Below, piece by piece: positions 1 through 12,931 of a stretch of DNA of 64,000 bases. The stretch comes from Papio anubis. Its lineage: Eukaryota; Chordata; Mammalia; Primates; Cercopithecidae. The position numbers were made by a program, and so were the translations under genes. The DNA lies in assembly GCF_008728515.1 (NCBI RefSeq), contig NW_022161713.1, positions 111,519-175,518 on the forward strand, written 5' to 3'. The first letter of the stretch is position 1. Every line of letters starts with the position of its first letter. The notes under the pieces are model-generated. The model was not told the origin of the DNA. It saw only the letters and a list, made by a program, of their open reading frames with translations, and made no database searches.

Positions 1-815
1 GTGGTGAGATTTTCATTTATATCTGTTTCTTTGTTTGAATACTGTATTGTCACATTTATGCTTCATTAATCATCTCCTTGGCTACTTAAACTAATGCAGG
101 ATTTCACAAAGTAAAAATTCCAGACCACTAGGGTAAGGATCACATGGACTACTAGTTGGATTTGCAGATCTTGAGCCCCACCCCAAATCTATGGATTCAG
201 AAAACCTGAAATTGACACAGAAATCTGCAATATTAATAAACAATCCCTGTTATTGTGTCTTATGGTCACTAACAATGAAGGCCCAGATCAATATGTGAAG
301 GACATGTTAAAAGTAGCTTGGGTTTTGTTTTAGAGGCAAAGGCAAGTGAATTTAATGATTTTAAAATATAGGACATTTTAAAATATCTTTCAATGTAATG
401 CATAATTATTGATTCAGATCATTTAGTGAAGTTCTTATTGTTATCATGAGCTTGAGAAATCATTGTAAGCTTTTGCTTATTCAAATTTGATAACAAGTTT
501 ACACTAACAGTAGAATATAAGCATGAGGGAAAAGAGTTCTATTTTGTTGACTAATGTATATTCAGGCATACATATTTGTTGAATGAATAAATTAAAGTAA
601 ATTTATACATGTAGTCAGTATCTGTTCTGTCTGTTCCCATGTTGTTGATTTATTAGTGAAATACAGTATTTATTTGAATAATATTTCCTCAATTTTTAAA
701 ATTATAATGAATTTTAGATGTTTTAGAAATTTCAGTATTTCATTAAAACTAAATAGTATTAAGCAGAGTACTTTCAGATTTAGGTCTTGGTTTCTGTCTC
801 TCTTTCTCTCTCTTT
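1..815. other. Intron, no recognised element
   Basis: AT-rich single-copy-looking sequence. No open frame of note and no repeat family I can name. A pyrimidine-rich run (TCTC units) at about 796-818 leads into the antisense L1 that follows. Confidence 0.5.
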
Positions 816-819
816 CTGA

Positions 820-3658
820 CAGGTTTATTGAGGTATAATTGAATATAATACAATTTCATGTACTTAAATAGTATAATTTGAATAGTTCTGGCATATGTAT
901 TTAACCACAAAATTATCACTATTTTCAAAATAATGAAGATAGCCATTACCCCAATAGTTCATCCACTTTTATAATTCATCCACTCCTCCACCATCCCCAG
1001 GCAACCCCTTATCTCCGTTCTAGTACTATGAATTAGTTTGGAAATGTTATCATTATGTGTAAATGTATTCATAGATTCTCTCCATTCTTTTGTCCAGCTG
1101 CTTTTATTCATTACAACTATTTTGAGATTCACCCATGTTATTGTATGTTTCTTTTTATTTTTGAGTAGTATTCCCTTGTACATATATACCACAATATGTT
1201 TATTCATTCATCTGTTAAAATTTGTATTTTTTCAAGATTAGGTTGCTATGAATATTTGTTTACAAGTCTTTCTATAGACATACTCTTTTATTTCTCTTGA
1301 GTTATATGGTATGTATGTATTTAATATTAAAACTGCCAAACTGCTTTCCAAAGTGGCTGTACTATGCCAACAATTGGTTTGATAAACATTTTAATTTTAC
1401 CTATCCTAATAGGCATATATGATCTAACTATGATTTTGATTTGCGCTTTCTGAATCCTAGTGATACTGACCGTATTTTTATCTGCATATTTGAAATTCAT
1501 ATATCTTCTTTGGTGAAATTTCTGTTAAAATCATTTTCCCATTTCCAAATTAGGATGTTTATCTTATTATTGTTGAGTTGTAAAGGTCTGTACTAGATAA
1601 AGCTCTGTCATCAGAAATAAATGTTGCAATGTATGCTTCTAGTTTGTAACTTTCTTTTCCATTATCTTACTAGTGCCTTCTGAAGAGCATAGTTATTGCA
1701 TATTTTTTAAATTTTGATGGAATAGTCCAATATTTTTATCAGTTTCTTTTATAGTTTAAGCTTTTAAAAATTTCTATTTTAGAAATCCTTGCAATCTGCA
1801 GTCAGTTTGCAACACCACAGTTTTCTTCTAGACATCTTACATTTAAGTCTATAATTCATTTCAAGCTAATTTTTACTTGTTAACTAGTGTTATAATCAAG
1901 TTTAACTTTCTTTGGGATCATTTTCATATGGTTATCTATTTTTTTATCTCTACTTGTTGAAAATTATTCTTTCCTCATTGAATTGCTTTGGCACCTTGGT
2001 GAAAACTCAGTTGACTATATATGTAAGAGGTTAATTCTGAAGTTCTTTGTATTCTGTTCCATTGATCTATATATCCGTAATTACACCAGTACTGCACATC
2101 TTGGTGACTATCATTTTCTAACATATCTTGAAATATTATAGTAAAATTTATTCAACTTTATTTATATTTTTGAAAATTGTTTGGCTCTTCTAGCTCCTTT
2201 GCAATTCCATTTAAATTTGTATCAGTTCATCAATTTCTACAAGAAAAATGTCTGCTGGACTTTTGAGTGATATTGCATTAAATGTATAAATCTATTGGGG
2301 AGAAATGAAAATAGCAATATGAATTTTATAATCCATGAACATGGTATGTACATGCATTAAGGTCTTATTTAATTTTTTACTTTAGTGGAAAGGTGTTGCA
2401 TATTCTTTGTTAATTGGTTTCTAAGTATTTTTATTACTATCTTAAATAGTATTTTTAATTCCAATTTCCCATTCTTTGTTAGTAGTACATAGATACACAA
2501 ATATATATCTTCAGCCTTCCTAAATTTACTTTTTTGTAAGTTCCTTGTGATTATTTAAATACATCATATTCTTGTCTAAAATAAAGATGGTTTTACTGAT
2601 ATCTTTCCAATTTGGATGCATTTTATTATTTTTCTTGCCTTATTGCTCCGGCTAAAATCTTCAGGACAATGTTGACTAAAATTGGTGAAGAGCAGACATT
2701 CTTGCCTTATTCCTAATCTCATAGGGAGAGCATACAGACTTTTACCATTGAATATCATGTTAACTAAATGTTTTTCATGAATAATTATTTATCAGGTTGA
2801 GGAAGTTCTGTTCCATCCTTATTATTCTGAAAGTTTTTATCATGAAAGGATGTTGGATTTTTTCAAATATCTTTTCTGCTCATAATAGGGTAATCACACA
2901 ATTTTGCTTTTCAACCATCAGTATGGTGAATTATACTAACGAGTGTTTAACTTTAAACCAACCTTCCATTCCTGGAACAATCTCCACATAGTCTTGATGT
3001 ATAATCTTTCCTATATATTATTATATTTTACTCATAAAATTTTGTTAAGTATTTTTGCATTTGTGTCTATGAGGATATTGATCTATGGTTTTATTTTCTT
3101 ATAGTGTCTTTATCTGATTTTTATATCAATGTAATGATGGCTTTATAGAATGAGTTAGACAGTATTTCCTCCAGTATGATTTGCCAAAAGAGTTTTTATA
3201 AAATTTGACATTTTCTTTTCTGAGTTTTTGATAGAACTTACTGGAAAAATAATCTGGGCTTAGAGTTTTATTGTAGGAGGTTTTTAAACTAAAAATGCTC
3301 TTTCTTCATTAGATATAGGGCTGTTTAGTTTACCTATTTGTTCAGTTTAGGTTTTTGTAGTTTGTATCTTCAAGGAAATTTTCCATTTAATCTAAGTAGT
3401 GAAATTTCTCCATCATGTAGTTGTTTATGCCAGCCTATTATTATCCTTATTATGTCTGTTAAATCTGAACTGATTTTTCCTCTCTCTCATACTTAATATT
3501 TATATTTTGTGTCTTCTCTCTTTTGTTCTGTCCAACTGGCTGAACATTTATAAATTTTACCGGTCTTAAAAAACAGCTTTTGATTTTATTCAATGTTTTG
3601 TTTTCTGGTTTAAGTTAATTTTTTTCTCATTCTTTTAGTATTGTCTTTCTTCTGTTAG
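820..3658 (-). mobile_element. Old L1M LINE, antisense, 3' half
   Basis: Reading the + strand gives the antisense of an L1: first the 3'UTR phrase TTTATTGAGGTATAATTG, then ORF2 C-terminal landmarks (CTGCCAAACTGCTTTCCAAAG at about 1341, the TTGTTGAGTTGTAAAGG phrase at about 1571), then reverse-transcriptase-region sequence up to about 3658. All frames are broken by many stops, so this is an ancient dead copy of L1MB-L1ME age. The 5' part (ORF1 and 5'UTR) is missing, as is usual for 5'-truncated LINEs. Confidence 0.8.
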
Positions 3659-3671
3659 TGAAGATAAATGT

Positions 3672-3775
3672 TAAATGGCTATCGCAGTAATCCAGTGAGA
3701 AGATATGAAAGCCTTGTGTAAGATGGTGGAGAGTTAAGGTCAGATTTGTGAAATAAATCAAAAGATCTTTATGAC
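3672..3775 (-). mobile_element. L2 LINE fragment, antisense
   Basis: The phrase GGCTATCGCAGTAATCCAG followed by GTGAGAAGATATGAAAGCC and AAGATGGTGGAGAG matches the antisense of the L2 coding region (consensus: gctattgcagtagtccaggtgagagatgatg). Short and highly diverged. Confidence 0.6.
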
Positions 3776-4612
3776 TAAATGCATTGAGTAGAGTGTTAAG
3801 GAAGCAGAGACAATGGAAATGTTATATTTATAGGGGCATCATTATTGGAGATAAGAAATACAGGAGGAAGTATCAATTTAAAGAAATTCACAGTGACTTA
3901 TATTTTGATATACAGAGATTTGGTTATCTGTGTGACTTGCAAGCATTATATGCAACAGAGAGTTGTATACATACATATGGAAATCCTTTAGATTGATATC
4001 AATTAAATACATAATATAGAGAAGTTTAGCTATATATGCCTAAAAGTCAGAAATCTTAATTATTTCTAAATATTCAGAAAATTTTACTCATTTTACTAAA
4101 ACTATTGTGACTTCATATTACTTTGTTTTTGTTATGCATACCAAAACATAAGCAGAAATATGTTTCATCCATTCTGTTATCTCATTTGTTTGCATGCATT
4201 GTACTATAATATGTAATTTCTTTTAGTTTTCTCCAAAAGTATACATACAGTGAAGTCTCAACTCATTTTCTCTCTTCATTAAGTGTAGATAACAGAAAGT
4301 ATCTCAGTGTATTGAGTAGAAAATGGACCAATTTTGAAAGATTGTCTTTTCCATTTGCAAGGATGAAATTTGCTTATTTTTCCCCTCTCAGGGTTATATG
4401 ATGAGCCAGAACATTAGTTTCAAATTGGATGTTTTTAAAGATAGTGTATTTTATTTGCTGAATTGAGGAAGTTTATGTTTAAGCTACTTTGATTAGGATT
4501 TGCCTTTGTTTTTTCTGTTTTGGAAATAATGTTGTTCAGAGTATTAAAGTTATTGATCTGTTTGCTTACACTACGGGTTCCCTAAATTACTTTTATATTT
4601 AAGAAATTGTTG
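3776..4612. other. Intron, no recognised element
   Basis: AT-rich sequence with no repeat I can name. A 70-codon open stretch (3784-3996) shows no recognisable domain and no splice context and is probably chance. Confidence 0.45.
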
Positions 4613-4613
4613 T

Positions 4614-5525
4614 GAAAGTGTTAATCATACAATAAAGTACAGAGACTATGCAGTAGAGTTCTGTATAGCCATCAGTCTAATTCAACAATTATCAAAATTT
4701 TGTGATATTTTCTTCGTCTATACTCTTGAGTTTTTTTTCTTTTTCTTTTGGCTGAATTACCTTAAACAAACTTCAGACATCCTATCATTTCATCCCTTCT
4801 TAGTTCAGCATTTATCCCTAAAAATCATGGCTTTCTTTTGTACAGCACAACTAATAACATTAACAGTAATTGCCTGGTATTGTGTAATCCCTATTCCATA
4901 ATCAAGTGCTTCTGAATTTCTTTAAAGAAGTTATTTTTTTACATTGTTTTGTTTCAATCAGGATCCAAATAAGGTATAAGCATTACATATGGTTATTATG
5001 TGTTACAAGTCTCTTTCATACTAGTTAAGTCCCCCCTCCCTTTTATTTTATTTATACCATTGACTTCTGAAAGAAGCTATGTTCACTACCCTTTAGAATA
5101 TGCCACTTTCTGGGTTATTCCATTTGCCTCCTCGTGCTGCTAATTAACTTGTTCCTTCATAATTAATACTCTCCATAGCTGAATATTTCAGGTTCATTTT
5201 TTTAAGAACACTTCACAAGTGACTGTGTGTACTTCATACTATGTCACATCAGGTAGGACTTTATCTGGTTATTCCCTTGTAGTGATGTTAACAGTGATTA
5301 GTGCTGCCAGCCTTATTTCTTTGTTGAAAATGTCTTCATCAACCTTTCCTCTAATGGTTTCATTTATTTATGATCACTTCAGAATTTGCTATTCCATTAC
5401 GGATGACAAAATGGTGGTTTTATAAGGTTATCATTTCTTCAACATTTATTTGTTAGAATTTTTTACAAAGAAGAACTTTCTTTCATTAATTAAGGTTACT
5501 TGGTTACCCTAATATATAGTAAATA
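4614..5525 (-). mobile_element. L1M-type 3'UTR, antisense
   Basis: Old LINE 3'UTR landmarks appear in antisense order: TTCAACAATTATCAAAATTTTG at about 4681, CAGACATCCTATCATTTCA at about 4774, AATCAGGATCCAAATAAGG at about 4957, GTTACAAGTCTC, then AAGAACACTTCACAAGTGAC at about 5203 and the GATGTTAACAGTGATTAGTG phrase at about 5284. This series is typical of L1MC/L1ME-age 3'UTRs. No coding capacity remains. Confidence 0.65.
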
Positions 5526-5639
5526 TAGGAAAGATAAGGTAAATATTTGATTCTTTCTTTTAACCTAAAGTATTTTATCTCATTCTTTTCTTTTCTGCTC
5601 TATTGGACTTTTATTGTTTTTCATTAACAGTTTCATTTC

Positions 5640-5718
5640 AATTTAATAAATATGTATCGAACCCTTAATATATGCCAGGCACCATGCAAGGCTAGAGTCA
5701 CAAATATTTAATTTCTAA
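5640..5718 (-). mobile_element. L2 3' end fragment, antisense
   Basis: AATAAATATGTATCGAACCC followed by ATATGCCAGGCACCATGCAAG is the antisense of the L2 3' terminus (consensus: tttattgagcacctactatgtgccaggcac). Confidence 0.55.
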
Positions 5719-7005
5719 AAGAGATATGTACAAAATTAATCAGGAGTCTGAAACTGATTAACTACTGTGCCTGTGCCTGCCACAGTCACAAGTCATTCTG
5801 TGATTAAACTCCTCCTATACATCCTTGTTGACACAGCCTTATGAAAACAGAGAAACTAGGTTCCCTCTCTGAAACTGTACCAAAAAATCCTGAGAATGAC
5901 TCAGCTGACAGGGAGAATAGACACTGAAAGTTTACGAATTTGGAGATACCTGCAGTCGGTGATCCACAAATAAGAATAAGTCAAAATGAAGTATAAACAG
6001 GAATGAAGATAGCACTGAGAGAGAAGAAGGTAGTTGGCAGTGAGTAGAGGGAAAGGATACTTGGAAGGAAAAACAGATACAAGAATAGCAGAGTCACATA
6101 CTGGAGGACTTTGTGCAGGAAGATCCCTGTCTGCGGTCATTCAACGCACTCCTCAGCGCTGCCTTAAACCCTGAAGGAGCATCTTGTCTGTCTTGTCTGA
6201 GGCTCCCTAAAGCCTGACTCCAGGGGCTGTTTGACTGCAGTAGACAGAGTTCATTTTTCTTGGGTTCCAGTAGAATGTGGTAATGGAGTTTAGTTTTGTT
6301 TTTCCATTACCCAAAGTATCCTTACAAAAATTACTTTTTAATTACGTGTAGTTACTTGAGCCTCTGATTTTTGGAACCAAAGTAGCATAACTAATCCAAT
6401 ATAATAGTATATGGAATGACACATGTATTCCAATATAGTTGCAGTTTGTTTTCTGTTGAAATGTAAAACAAAAAAAAAAAAAAAAGAAAAAATGCTTTAA
6501 TTTGAATTCTTAGGATCTAGGCAAATGGTTTATTTCCTACAAGAGATCGGTTTTGCAGACCTGGAGTTCATAATGGGCAGAATAGATAGCGGAAAAAACC
6601 ACAGATCTGTTATAAAAATCTACCTGACACTAAAGATATAAAGTAAAATTTCAAAAGTAATTTTAAAAATTGTTACGCATGTCTATCATAGCCATTTTGA
6701 ATTTTAAAACAGATCAAGTGTGTTTCTCTGCAGTTTCCCAAAATATTACATTATGTGGAAATAATTCAAACACTTTTCTAAGTGCACAAGAGTACTGTCA
6801 AAGAATGCTTACTAAGAATTATACTAATTTAAACACCTCTGAAGATTTCACTTTTCTACCTCCCTGACCACATATCACAGAGGCGAAAAAGAGTTGATCT
6901 TGAATTTTTCAAGGTTTGTCATGCTTGCTGAAAGATTTTAACACAACTAGATATTTATGTGTTATAAATATCATAATCATTATATGGGGAACCATGGGGA
7001 ATTAA
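5719..7005. other. Intron, no recognised element
   Basis: No family identified. Contains an A-rich run at about 6466-6492. The stretch 6140-6290 is locally less AT-rich than its surroundings but shows neither CpG clustering nor an open frame. Confidence 0.4.
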
Positions 7006-7007
7006 CT

Positions 7008-7178
7008 GGAGTCAGGCACTATTCTAACATTTTTACAGTTTAATGTTTAATCCTAAATTTATTCTAATGATATCAGTACCATTATCATCCCCAAATTACA
7101 GATTATGAAACTTAAGCATAGAGGGAACTAAGTTACGCAAAATCACATATCTAGTAATAGGCAGAATCAAAATGTCAG
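7008..7178 (-). mobile_element. MIR SINE, antisense
   Basis: CAGGCACTATTCTAACATTT, then CATTATCATCCCCAAATTACAG and AAACTTAAGCATAGAGGG follow the antisense MIR order (size comparison, 'cccattttacagatgagg', 'gaggttaagtaact'). An ancient tRNA-derived SINE. Confidence 0.7.
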
Positions 7179-7638
7179 CAACCCTTTGAAGTAACAAAAG
7201 GGTTAATGTTAACAAGAGGATCCCATAAATAAGGTGATGCACATTAATCCTTCCAAACATTTCTGATATTTTAATGATTAATCTGGATCTGATTGCAACA
7301 TCTTTTAGGCTTTCTATGTTTTAGAAATTAGGAGGCAAAACTTAATTCATGAGACCATAGCAGGATTTGTAGAGATAATGCACAGAAGGCACCCACCCTA
7401 ATGCCTGCATTGAATAGGTGCTCCAACTGCCCTGCAATATGAACATGAGGACTTGCTTGTACCAGGTCTTGCAGCTTGAGAAACAGTTATCTAAACTCAG
7501 TAAATTCTGTTGACTATTTATCCCATGCGCATTACACAAGTTATTTAGGCTGTCTCTGGCCATCTGCAACTCCTTTGTCACACTGCCAGGTGGTATTTTA
7601 ATTGTCTTATGCGATGCTGATTTCAATAGTTAACTTAG
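7179..7638. other. Intron, mostly unassigned
   Basis: No clear repeat. Around 7530-7575 there is weak resemblance to MIR (ACAAGTTATTTAGGCTGTC), too diverged to call. Confidence 0.35.
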
Positions 7639-7639
7639 A

Positions 7640-7798
7640 GCTGGGCTCATGCTGGTAGTCCCAGCTACTTGGAAGGATGAGGCAGGTGGGTCTCTCGATC
7701 CCAGGAGTTCAAGGCTGAAGTGAGCTATGATCAGACCACTGCACTCCAGCCTGGGTGACAGAGCAAGATCCTGTCTCTGACATAAAAAAATAAAAACT
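7640..7798 (+). mobile_element. Alu monomer (FRAM/AluJ right arm), sense
   Basis: One Alu arm: GTAGTCCCAGCTACTTGGAAG, GCAGTGAGCTATGATC-like block, CACTGCACTCCAGCCTGGG and a degenerate A-rich tail (ATAAAAAAATAAAAAC). Only a single arm is present and it is well diverged, so it is either a free monomer or a truncated AluJ. It sits directly upstream of a complete AluJ in the same orientation. Confidence 0.75.
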
Positions 7799-7810
7799 TT
7801 TAAAAAGTGG

Positions 7811-8103
7811 AAGCCAGGAGCAATGGTTCCTGCCTGTAATCCCAGCACTTTGGGAACCTGAGGCAGGAGGATTTCTTGAGGCCAGCAGTTTGAGATCAGT
7901 ACATAGTGAGACCCCCATCTCTACATTAAAAAATACAAAAATAGCCAGGCATTTTGCTACACGCTGGTAGTCCCAGATATTAGGGAGGCTGAGGCGGAAG
8001 GACCTGCTTGAGCCCAGGACGTGGAGGCTGCAGTGAGCCAAGGCAACACTCAGCAACAGCCTGAGCAACAGAGTGAGAACCTGTCTCCAAAAAAAAAAAA
8101 AAA
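7811..8103 (+). mobile_element. AluJ, full length, sense
   Basis: Two arms: the left arm has TGCCTGTAATCCCAGCACTTTG (about 7832), and a middle A-rich linker (about 7927) leads to a right arm with GTGAGCCAAGGC, ending in a 15-bp A run. High divergence plus the TTGAGGCCAGCAGTTTGAGA wording place it in the old AluJ group. Confidence 0.85.
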
Positions 8104-9443
8104 CCAGTTTACATAGATCCATTTACAATTTTGTTTTTCATGTTAAAATTAAATATATACTTAAAGATCTGAGTTCATTAAAATAATGCCTTAGGTTATA
8201 AATGAAACAAAGAGAAAGCAAAAAGATAAAAAGGGTGATTGGCTTCAAATGGCACTTATGATCAATTTGCTTTATGGTACAAGAGACCCTAAGTACAAAA
8301 GGAAAAATTTCTACCACAGCATTAATTTGTAAGGATGGCTCATAATTTACTAGTAGAGTCCTGCTTAATAAAATTTATGCTTAGTTGTTCACTGCATTCG
8401 TGATAATAGCAGTTAATTGCACTAAATGCATGTCAAGTATCTTAAGTGCAGAACATACTAACAAAGCCTTAATATGTTTTATAATATAAAAAGGGCACAA
8501 CAAACTGTCTCTTAAGTTCCAGCTATGACAAAGGAATTTCAGATGCATACATGACAGGCAGGAACAGGGAACCATTGCTTACTAATTTGTAATAATTAAC
8601 ATACTTTTCTTCAAAGACAAACTTTGCATATCAAAATAATACTTCACATTTAATGGATTCTAGTTTTATCCATTGTGACTGATGAATCAGTATTATCAAA
8701 TTTGGCAGTGGCAGATTATGTTTTCCTCATTTCAGTAAGAAATTTGCAAGATAATAAATTAGGTTATTAAATTGTTGTGTCTCAGATTCAAGATTTAAAA
8801 CATTTGTGCTTTGTTAATTAATTGCTGCAAATTAAAAACAGGAGACAGTCAAATAATGGTGGAATGGATCAGTTATTTCATTAAACCTCCTCTTTATAAT
8901 GGTAGATTAAGTTAAGCTATGACTGCATTGAAAATGAAGAAGAGGTGGAGCTACACCTTAGAGAATTTAATTTGTGCACAAGAAAACCTCATGAATTCAG
9001 ACTAGTGTGAGAAAGGCTAATTTAAATATATATGGTAAGTAGGAATATTTCATATACCATATTTATGTGTACTTCTTTTAACTTTTAAGTATGTATGACA
9101 ACTTCTACAAAGTTACAAAATGGTTGTGGAAAGGTAAACCTCTTTCAGTTTTGTTTCTATCGTAGTTTGGAATTCATTTGTAGTTAATGTATGAATTGTT
9201 AGTGTATAGCTCAATATTTCTGAAGTTCATAAAACCATTTAGTCCTGTGAGTACATAAACATTTTCCTAAATCAAGTGTATTGCTATTAACTTTATTAAC
9301 AAATTTTATCCTACGGACTAAACACCTAGTAAATACAAATATAAGTTTTCATTCACTTTATGTGATTATTTTTACGTTAGAAATCAATGGAATCTAAATA
9401 TTTTCCTGTCTGTCTCATTTATACTTATAATTTCATCATTATC
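8104..9443. other. Intron, no recognised element
   Basis: About 1.3 kb of AT-rich sequence with no repeat I recognise and no coding signal. Confidence 0.45.
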
Positions 9444-9665
9444 AGCAGGAAACATTTATTGAGTACTCACTGTGTGTCAGTGACTAAGCAAAATATTTAC
9501 GTGTAAAATCTCATTTAATCCTCACAACAGCCCTAGAAACAGTCCCAAGTTACACAATTAATATCATCCCCATTTGACAAGTGAGAAAATTGAGTTTTGA
9601 AGAGATTACTCACTGCTCCACTGGGTAAATTAGCTAAGTAGCAGAGGAGAAATGAAATCGCTGTC
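9444..9665 (-). mobile_element. MIR SINE, antisense
   Basis: ACATTTATTGAGTACTCACTG, then TCTCATTTAATCCTCACAAC, ATCATCCCCATTTGACAAG and GAGAAAATTGAG are in the antisense MIR order. One of the better-preserved MIR copies in the window. Confidence 0.85.
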
Positions 9666-10261
9666 TTTTGGAATGCATTGCTATTTAACTTCTGTATTAT
9701 ACTGCTAGGTATCAGGCAGGAAAAATAGCCAAAAATGTGTTAAATTTTGGAAAATAAGCCTCTAGCAAATACGCAGATGGTATAGACTCCTTAGCTAGCC
9801 CCCACCAAAAGGCAGATGTATTCATTTGTGAAATGTGTCAGAAAAAAACTACTCTGCCTTTTAAATAATGATTTGATATTGGGACTACAGCATAGAAAAA
9901 GCATATAAAAATTTAGTGTCAAAATGAGATTACATATTTACAAGTCTGCAAAGGCAAAGTTGGACACAGTGAAAAAACACTATTATGGAAATATTATTTT
10001 GTGGTCCCTTAAAAATTAGAAACTTAAAATGTAGCCATTAGTTTCTCGGAAATTGATAAAATCTATGTTGTCGGGAAAATGGAGTATTTCTCCTTTCATT
10101 TCCAGAACCGACTTTCTTCTTTCACCCACTGTATTTTACTCATAATTGTTCATTTTTCTCCCCTATTTCCACAAGGCAGAAAACAGTAAAGAATTGTTTG
10201 GGAAACTGTTAGCTTTGCAAATGTTACTTAGTTATATTCCGGCTGCTAAAATGGTTTAAAT
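9666..10261. other. Intron, no recognised element
   Basis: Unassigned AT-rich sequence up to the target-site duplication of the AluY. Confidence 0.45.
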
Positions 10262-10590
10262 AGTATGGAGAGGGCCGGGCGCAGTGGCTCACGCCTGTAA
10301 TCCCAGCACTGTGGGAGGCCAAGGCGGGCAGATCACAAGGTCAGGAGATCGAGACCATCCTGGCTGACACAGTGAAACCCCGTCTCTACTAAAAAATAGA
10401 AAAAAATAGCCGGGCATGGTGGCAGGCGCCTGTAGTCCCAGCTGCTCCTACTCGGGAGGCTGAGGCAGGAGAATGCTGTGAACCCAGGAGGCAGAGCTTG
10501 CAGTGAGCAGAGATTGCCCCACTGCACTCTAGCCTGAGTGACTGAGTGAGACTCCATCTCAAAAAAAAAAAAAAAAAAAAGTATGGAGAG
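10262..10590 (+). mobile_element. AluY with target-site duplication, sense
   Basis: Full-length Alu body at 10273-10579: it begins GGCCGGGCGCAGTGGCTC, carries GAGATCGAGACCATCCTGGC (an AluY feature) and ends in a run of about 19 A. It is bracketed by an 11-bp direct repeat AGTATGGAGAG at 10262-10272 and 10580-10590, which is the target-site duplication. A primate-specific insertion. Confidence 0.95.
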
Positions 10591-11495
10591 AAAAGAATTA
10601 GATACATATGTAGGTATTGGGAAGACTGTGTAAATGTAATTAATACTGTTAGGTAGTAAAGAGATGCTATGTGAGAGAAGTATAGGGGAGAAAGAATATC
10701 TTTTCCTTCTATCCTTCTATCCTCTGAGTCCTCAGCTGTAGTCACTATAACAAGATCTATTAACAAGAGAAGAGCATGCAAATTTATTTAACATAGGCTT
10801 TATATGACATGGGAGCCTTCAAAGGAATTAAAGACCTGAATAAATGACTAAATTTGAGTATATTTTGTGCTAGGTTTGACCAAAAGTGGAGAGTTGTGGG
10901 GACATGTATAGAAGCCCGCAGAAAAGTATAAATACAGTAAACTTGGAGAAACAGCAAGGCCTGCTCATTCACGTGCCTTTTGATAAGGATGCTTCTTTCT
11001 TTGCTTTTGGTATAGGAGCAGCAGCTCTCACATAAGGATCTTATTTCCTGCTTCAGAGGAAGATCAGAAAACCCTTTCTAGGTTTTATTCTTGCTTCAGG
11101 GGAAAATCACAAAGTCCTAACTGCATGTGCCATTTCTCAGATTCCTTCCACTTGAAATATTCAATTTGCCAAGGTGCCATATTTTGGGGTAGCATGTCCT
11201 GAACCCTGTCAGGAGAGATGTTGTATAATGCTAGACAAAATTGGTTAAAGAGAAAAAATATTATTCCCCTCATTTTCATCAGTTTGGAACTGCAAAGCAA
11301 ATGTCAATCACATTGTGCCAGTTAAGTGAGACCTTGTGTCAAGAGTAAAATTGTGTAATTTCTACAGTATAAAAGCACCAATCCTGTCACTAATTCTTAA
11401 TATTAAGCGAGCTCAGACCCATTTATAGTCACTATGCACTTCTCTTTGCCCTTATCATTCACAAGCATTTAATCATTGCTAATTCTGCCTTGAAT
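10591..11495. other. Intron, no recognised element
   Basis: Mostly unassigned. Open stretches on the minus strand here (10784-10972, 11085-11300) lack recognisable domains and look like chance. Confidence 0.4.
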
Positions 11496-11499
11496 ACAG

Positions 11500-12085
11500 C
11501 AGAAGACTTAAAGGGAGGTGATACTTGGGCTGTGCTTTCCAGGGAGAGAGAGAGGTTATTATCTCATAGAAATTAAGAAGAAGAGACAGCAGGAAGGTGG
11601 AAAATGATCAGAAGATATATGGAATGTCAGGCATGTCAAGAAATAATAAATACTAGGGGTAGCTAGATTATTCATGGTAAGGGTTGGGGAATGAAGGTGA
11701 AAGAAATGAAAGTTGGGGCCAGATGATCAGAGCAGGATAGTCATATTAATGAGTTGAAACTATTATATGCTAATAAACGTGTGACAAGCAATTTATGGTT
11801 TTAAAGCAGTAGTTAGAAATATGATGGCCTGTGTTTTTAAAAGGCAAATTAGGTGATAATATAGATGTATCAGAAGAGGGAAAAATAGGGGCAAAGACGT
11901 AAACTAATAGATCAGTGTAATTATTGAGGCAAATGAAGATAATGACTTGACTTGGGGGTGAGATATTAGGAATAGGGAAGAGAGAGGCAAATTCCACACT
12001 TAGACCAAAGAAAAAATTCCCTGGAGGGTGCAAAGGAGGGGACACTGTGGATCGTGGCAGAGGCTGATAACTCTGGTAGCTATCT
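11500..12085 (-). mobile_element. L2 LINE, antisense, diverged
   Basis: Purine-rich sequence with the L2 antisense landmarks GGGGCCAGATGATCAGAGCAG (about 11715), GTGACAAG followed by TTTATGGTTTTAAAGCAGTAG (about 11781), then AATTATTGAGGCAAATGAAG and ATAATGACTTGACTTGGG (about 11921). These match the consensus order 'gggccagatcatgcagggcc', 'gtgacatgatctgatttatg', 'aggctattgcagtagtccagg', 'gatggtggcttggac'. Confidence 0.55.
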
Positions 12086-12630
12086 AAATTCATCAGCTAA
12101 ATGGTATTGCCATTAATTTAACTATGAAATATGTAAGAAAGAGTCAGAAATGTAAATCTGAATGTACAAAAAGTACCATAGAGTGGAGGTAAAGTAAAAT
12201 AAAATACAAGCTTCAGAAGAACTTGTGTAACTGTTAAAGAAAGAAACTTTGCATTCTTTTTATTTCTATCATGGGATGTCTATTATCTCTACAGGTAATA
12301 GCACAACCAAAATTGAAACCAGCATATCATAATGTATTATAATAGAGCAAAACTTCTAATACTGATCAGAATGAGGCCTCAGACCCCAAATATTGTTTTC
12401 TGTATAGAAGTAGATCTTAGCAAGAAGTAGATCTTGAGATTTAAATTTAAAAAGGGACTACTGCATAAAACATGAAGCCAATAATTTAAACTGTAAGTAT
12501 TCTGAGGAAAAAACCAATAGCCTAATACCAAAAAAAAAAAAAGGAAAGAGAAAGAAAGAAAGAAAGAAACTGTTAACTGTGTAAACATTTTCAATGCATG
12601 GGAATTTTTTTATTGTAAAAGAAAAGAATA
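12086..12630. other. Intron with AAAG simple repeat
   Basis: Unassigned sequence. Holds an A-run/AAAG array at about 12530-12569. Confidence 0.5.
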
Positions 12631-12931
12631 GGCCGGGCGCGGTGGCTCACACCTGTAATCCCAGCACTTTGAGAGGCCAAGGTGGGCAGATCACGAGGTC
12701 AGGAGACCGAGACCATCCTGGCTAACACAGTGAAACCCCGTCTCTACTAAAAATACGAAAAATTAGCCAGGCGTGGTGGTGGGCACCTGTAGTCCCAGCT
12801 ACTTGGGAGGCTGAGGCAGGAGAATGGCGTGAACCCAGGAGGTGGAGCTTGCAGTGAGCCAAGATTGCACCACTGCACTCCAGCTTGGGCAACAGAGAGA
12901 GACTCCATCTCAAAAAAAAAAAAAAAAAAAA
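12631..12931 (+). mobile_element. AluY, full length, sense
   Basis: Begins GGCCGGGCGCGGTGGCTCAC, carries the AluY-type AGACCGAGACCATCCTGGC, has both arms and ends in a run of about 20 A. Flanks contain similar GTAAAA-purine strings on both sides, a probable but imperfect target-site duplication. Confidence 0.93.

Noticed and set aside
7630..8122. Minus-strand frames of 72 and 137 codons.
   Set aside because: They are antisense readings of two Alu elements.
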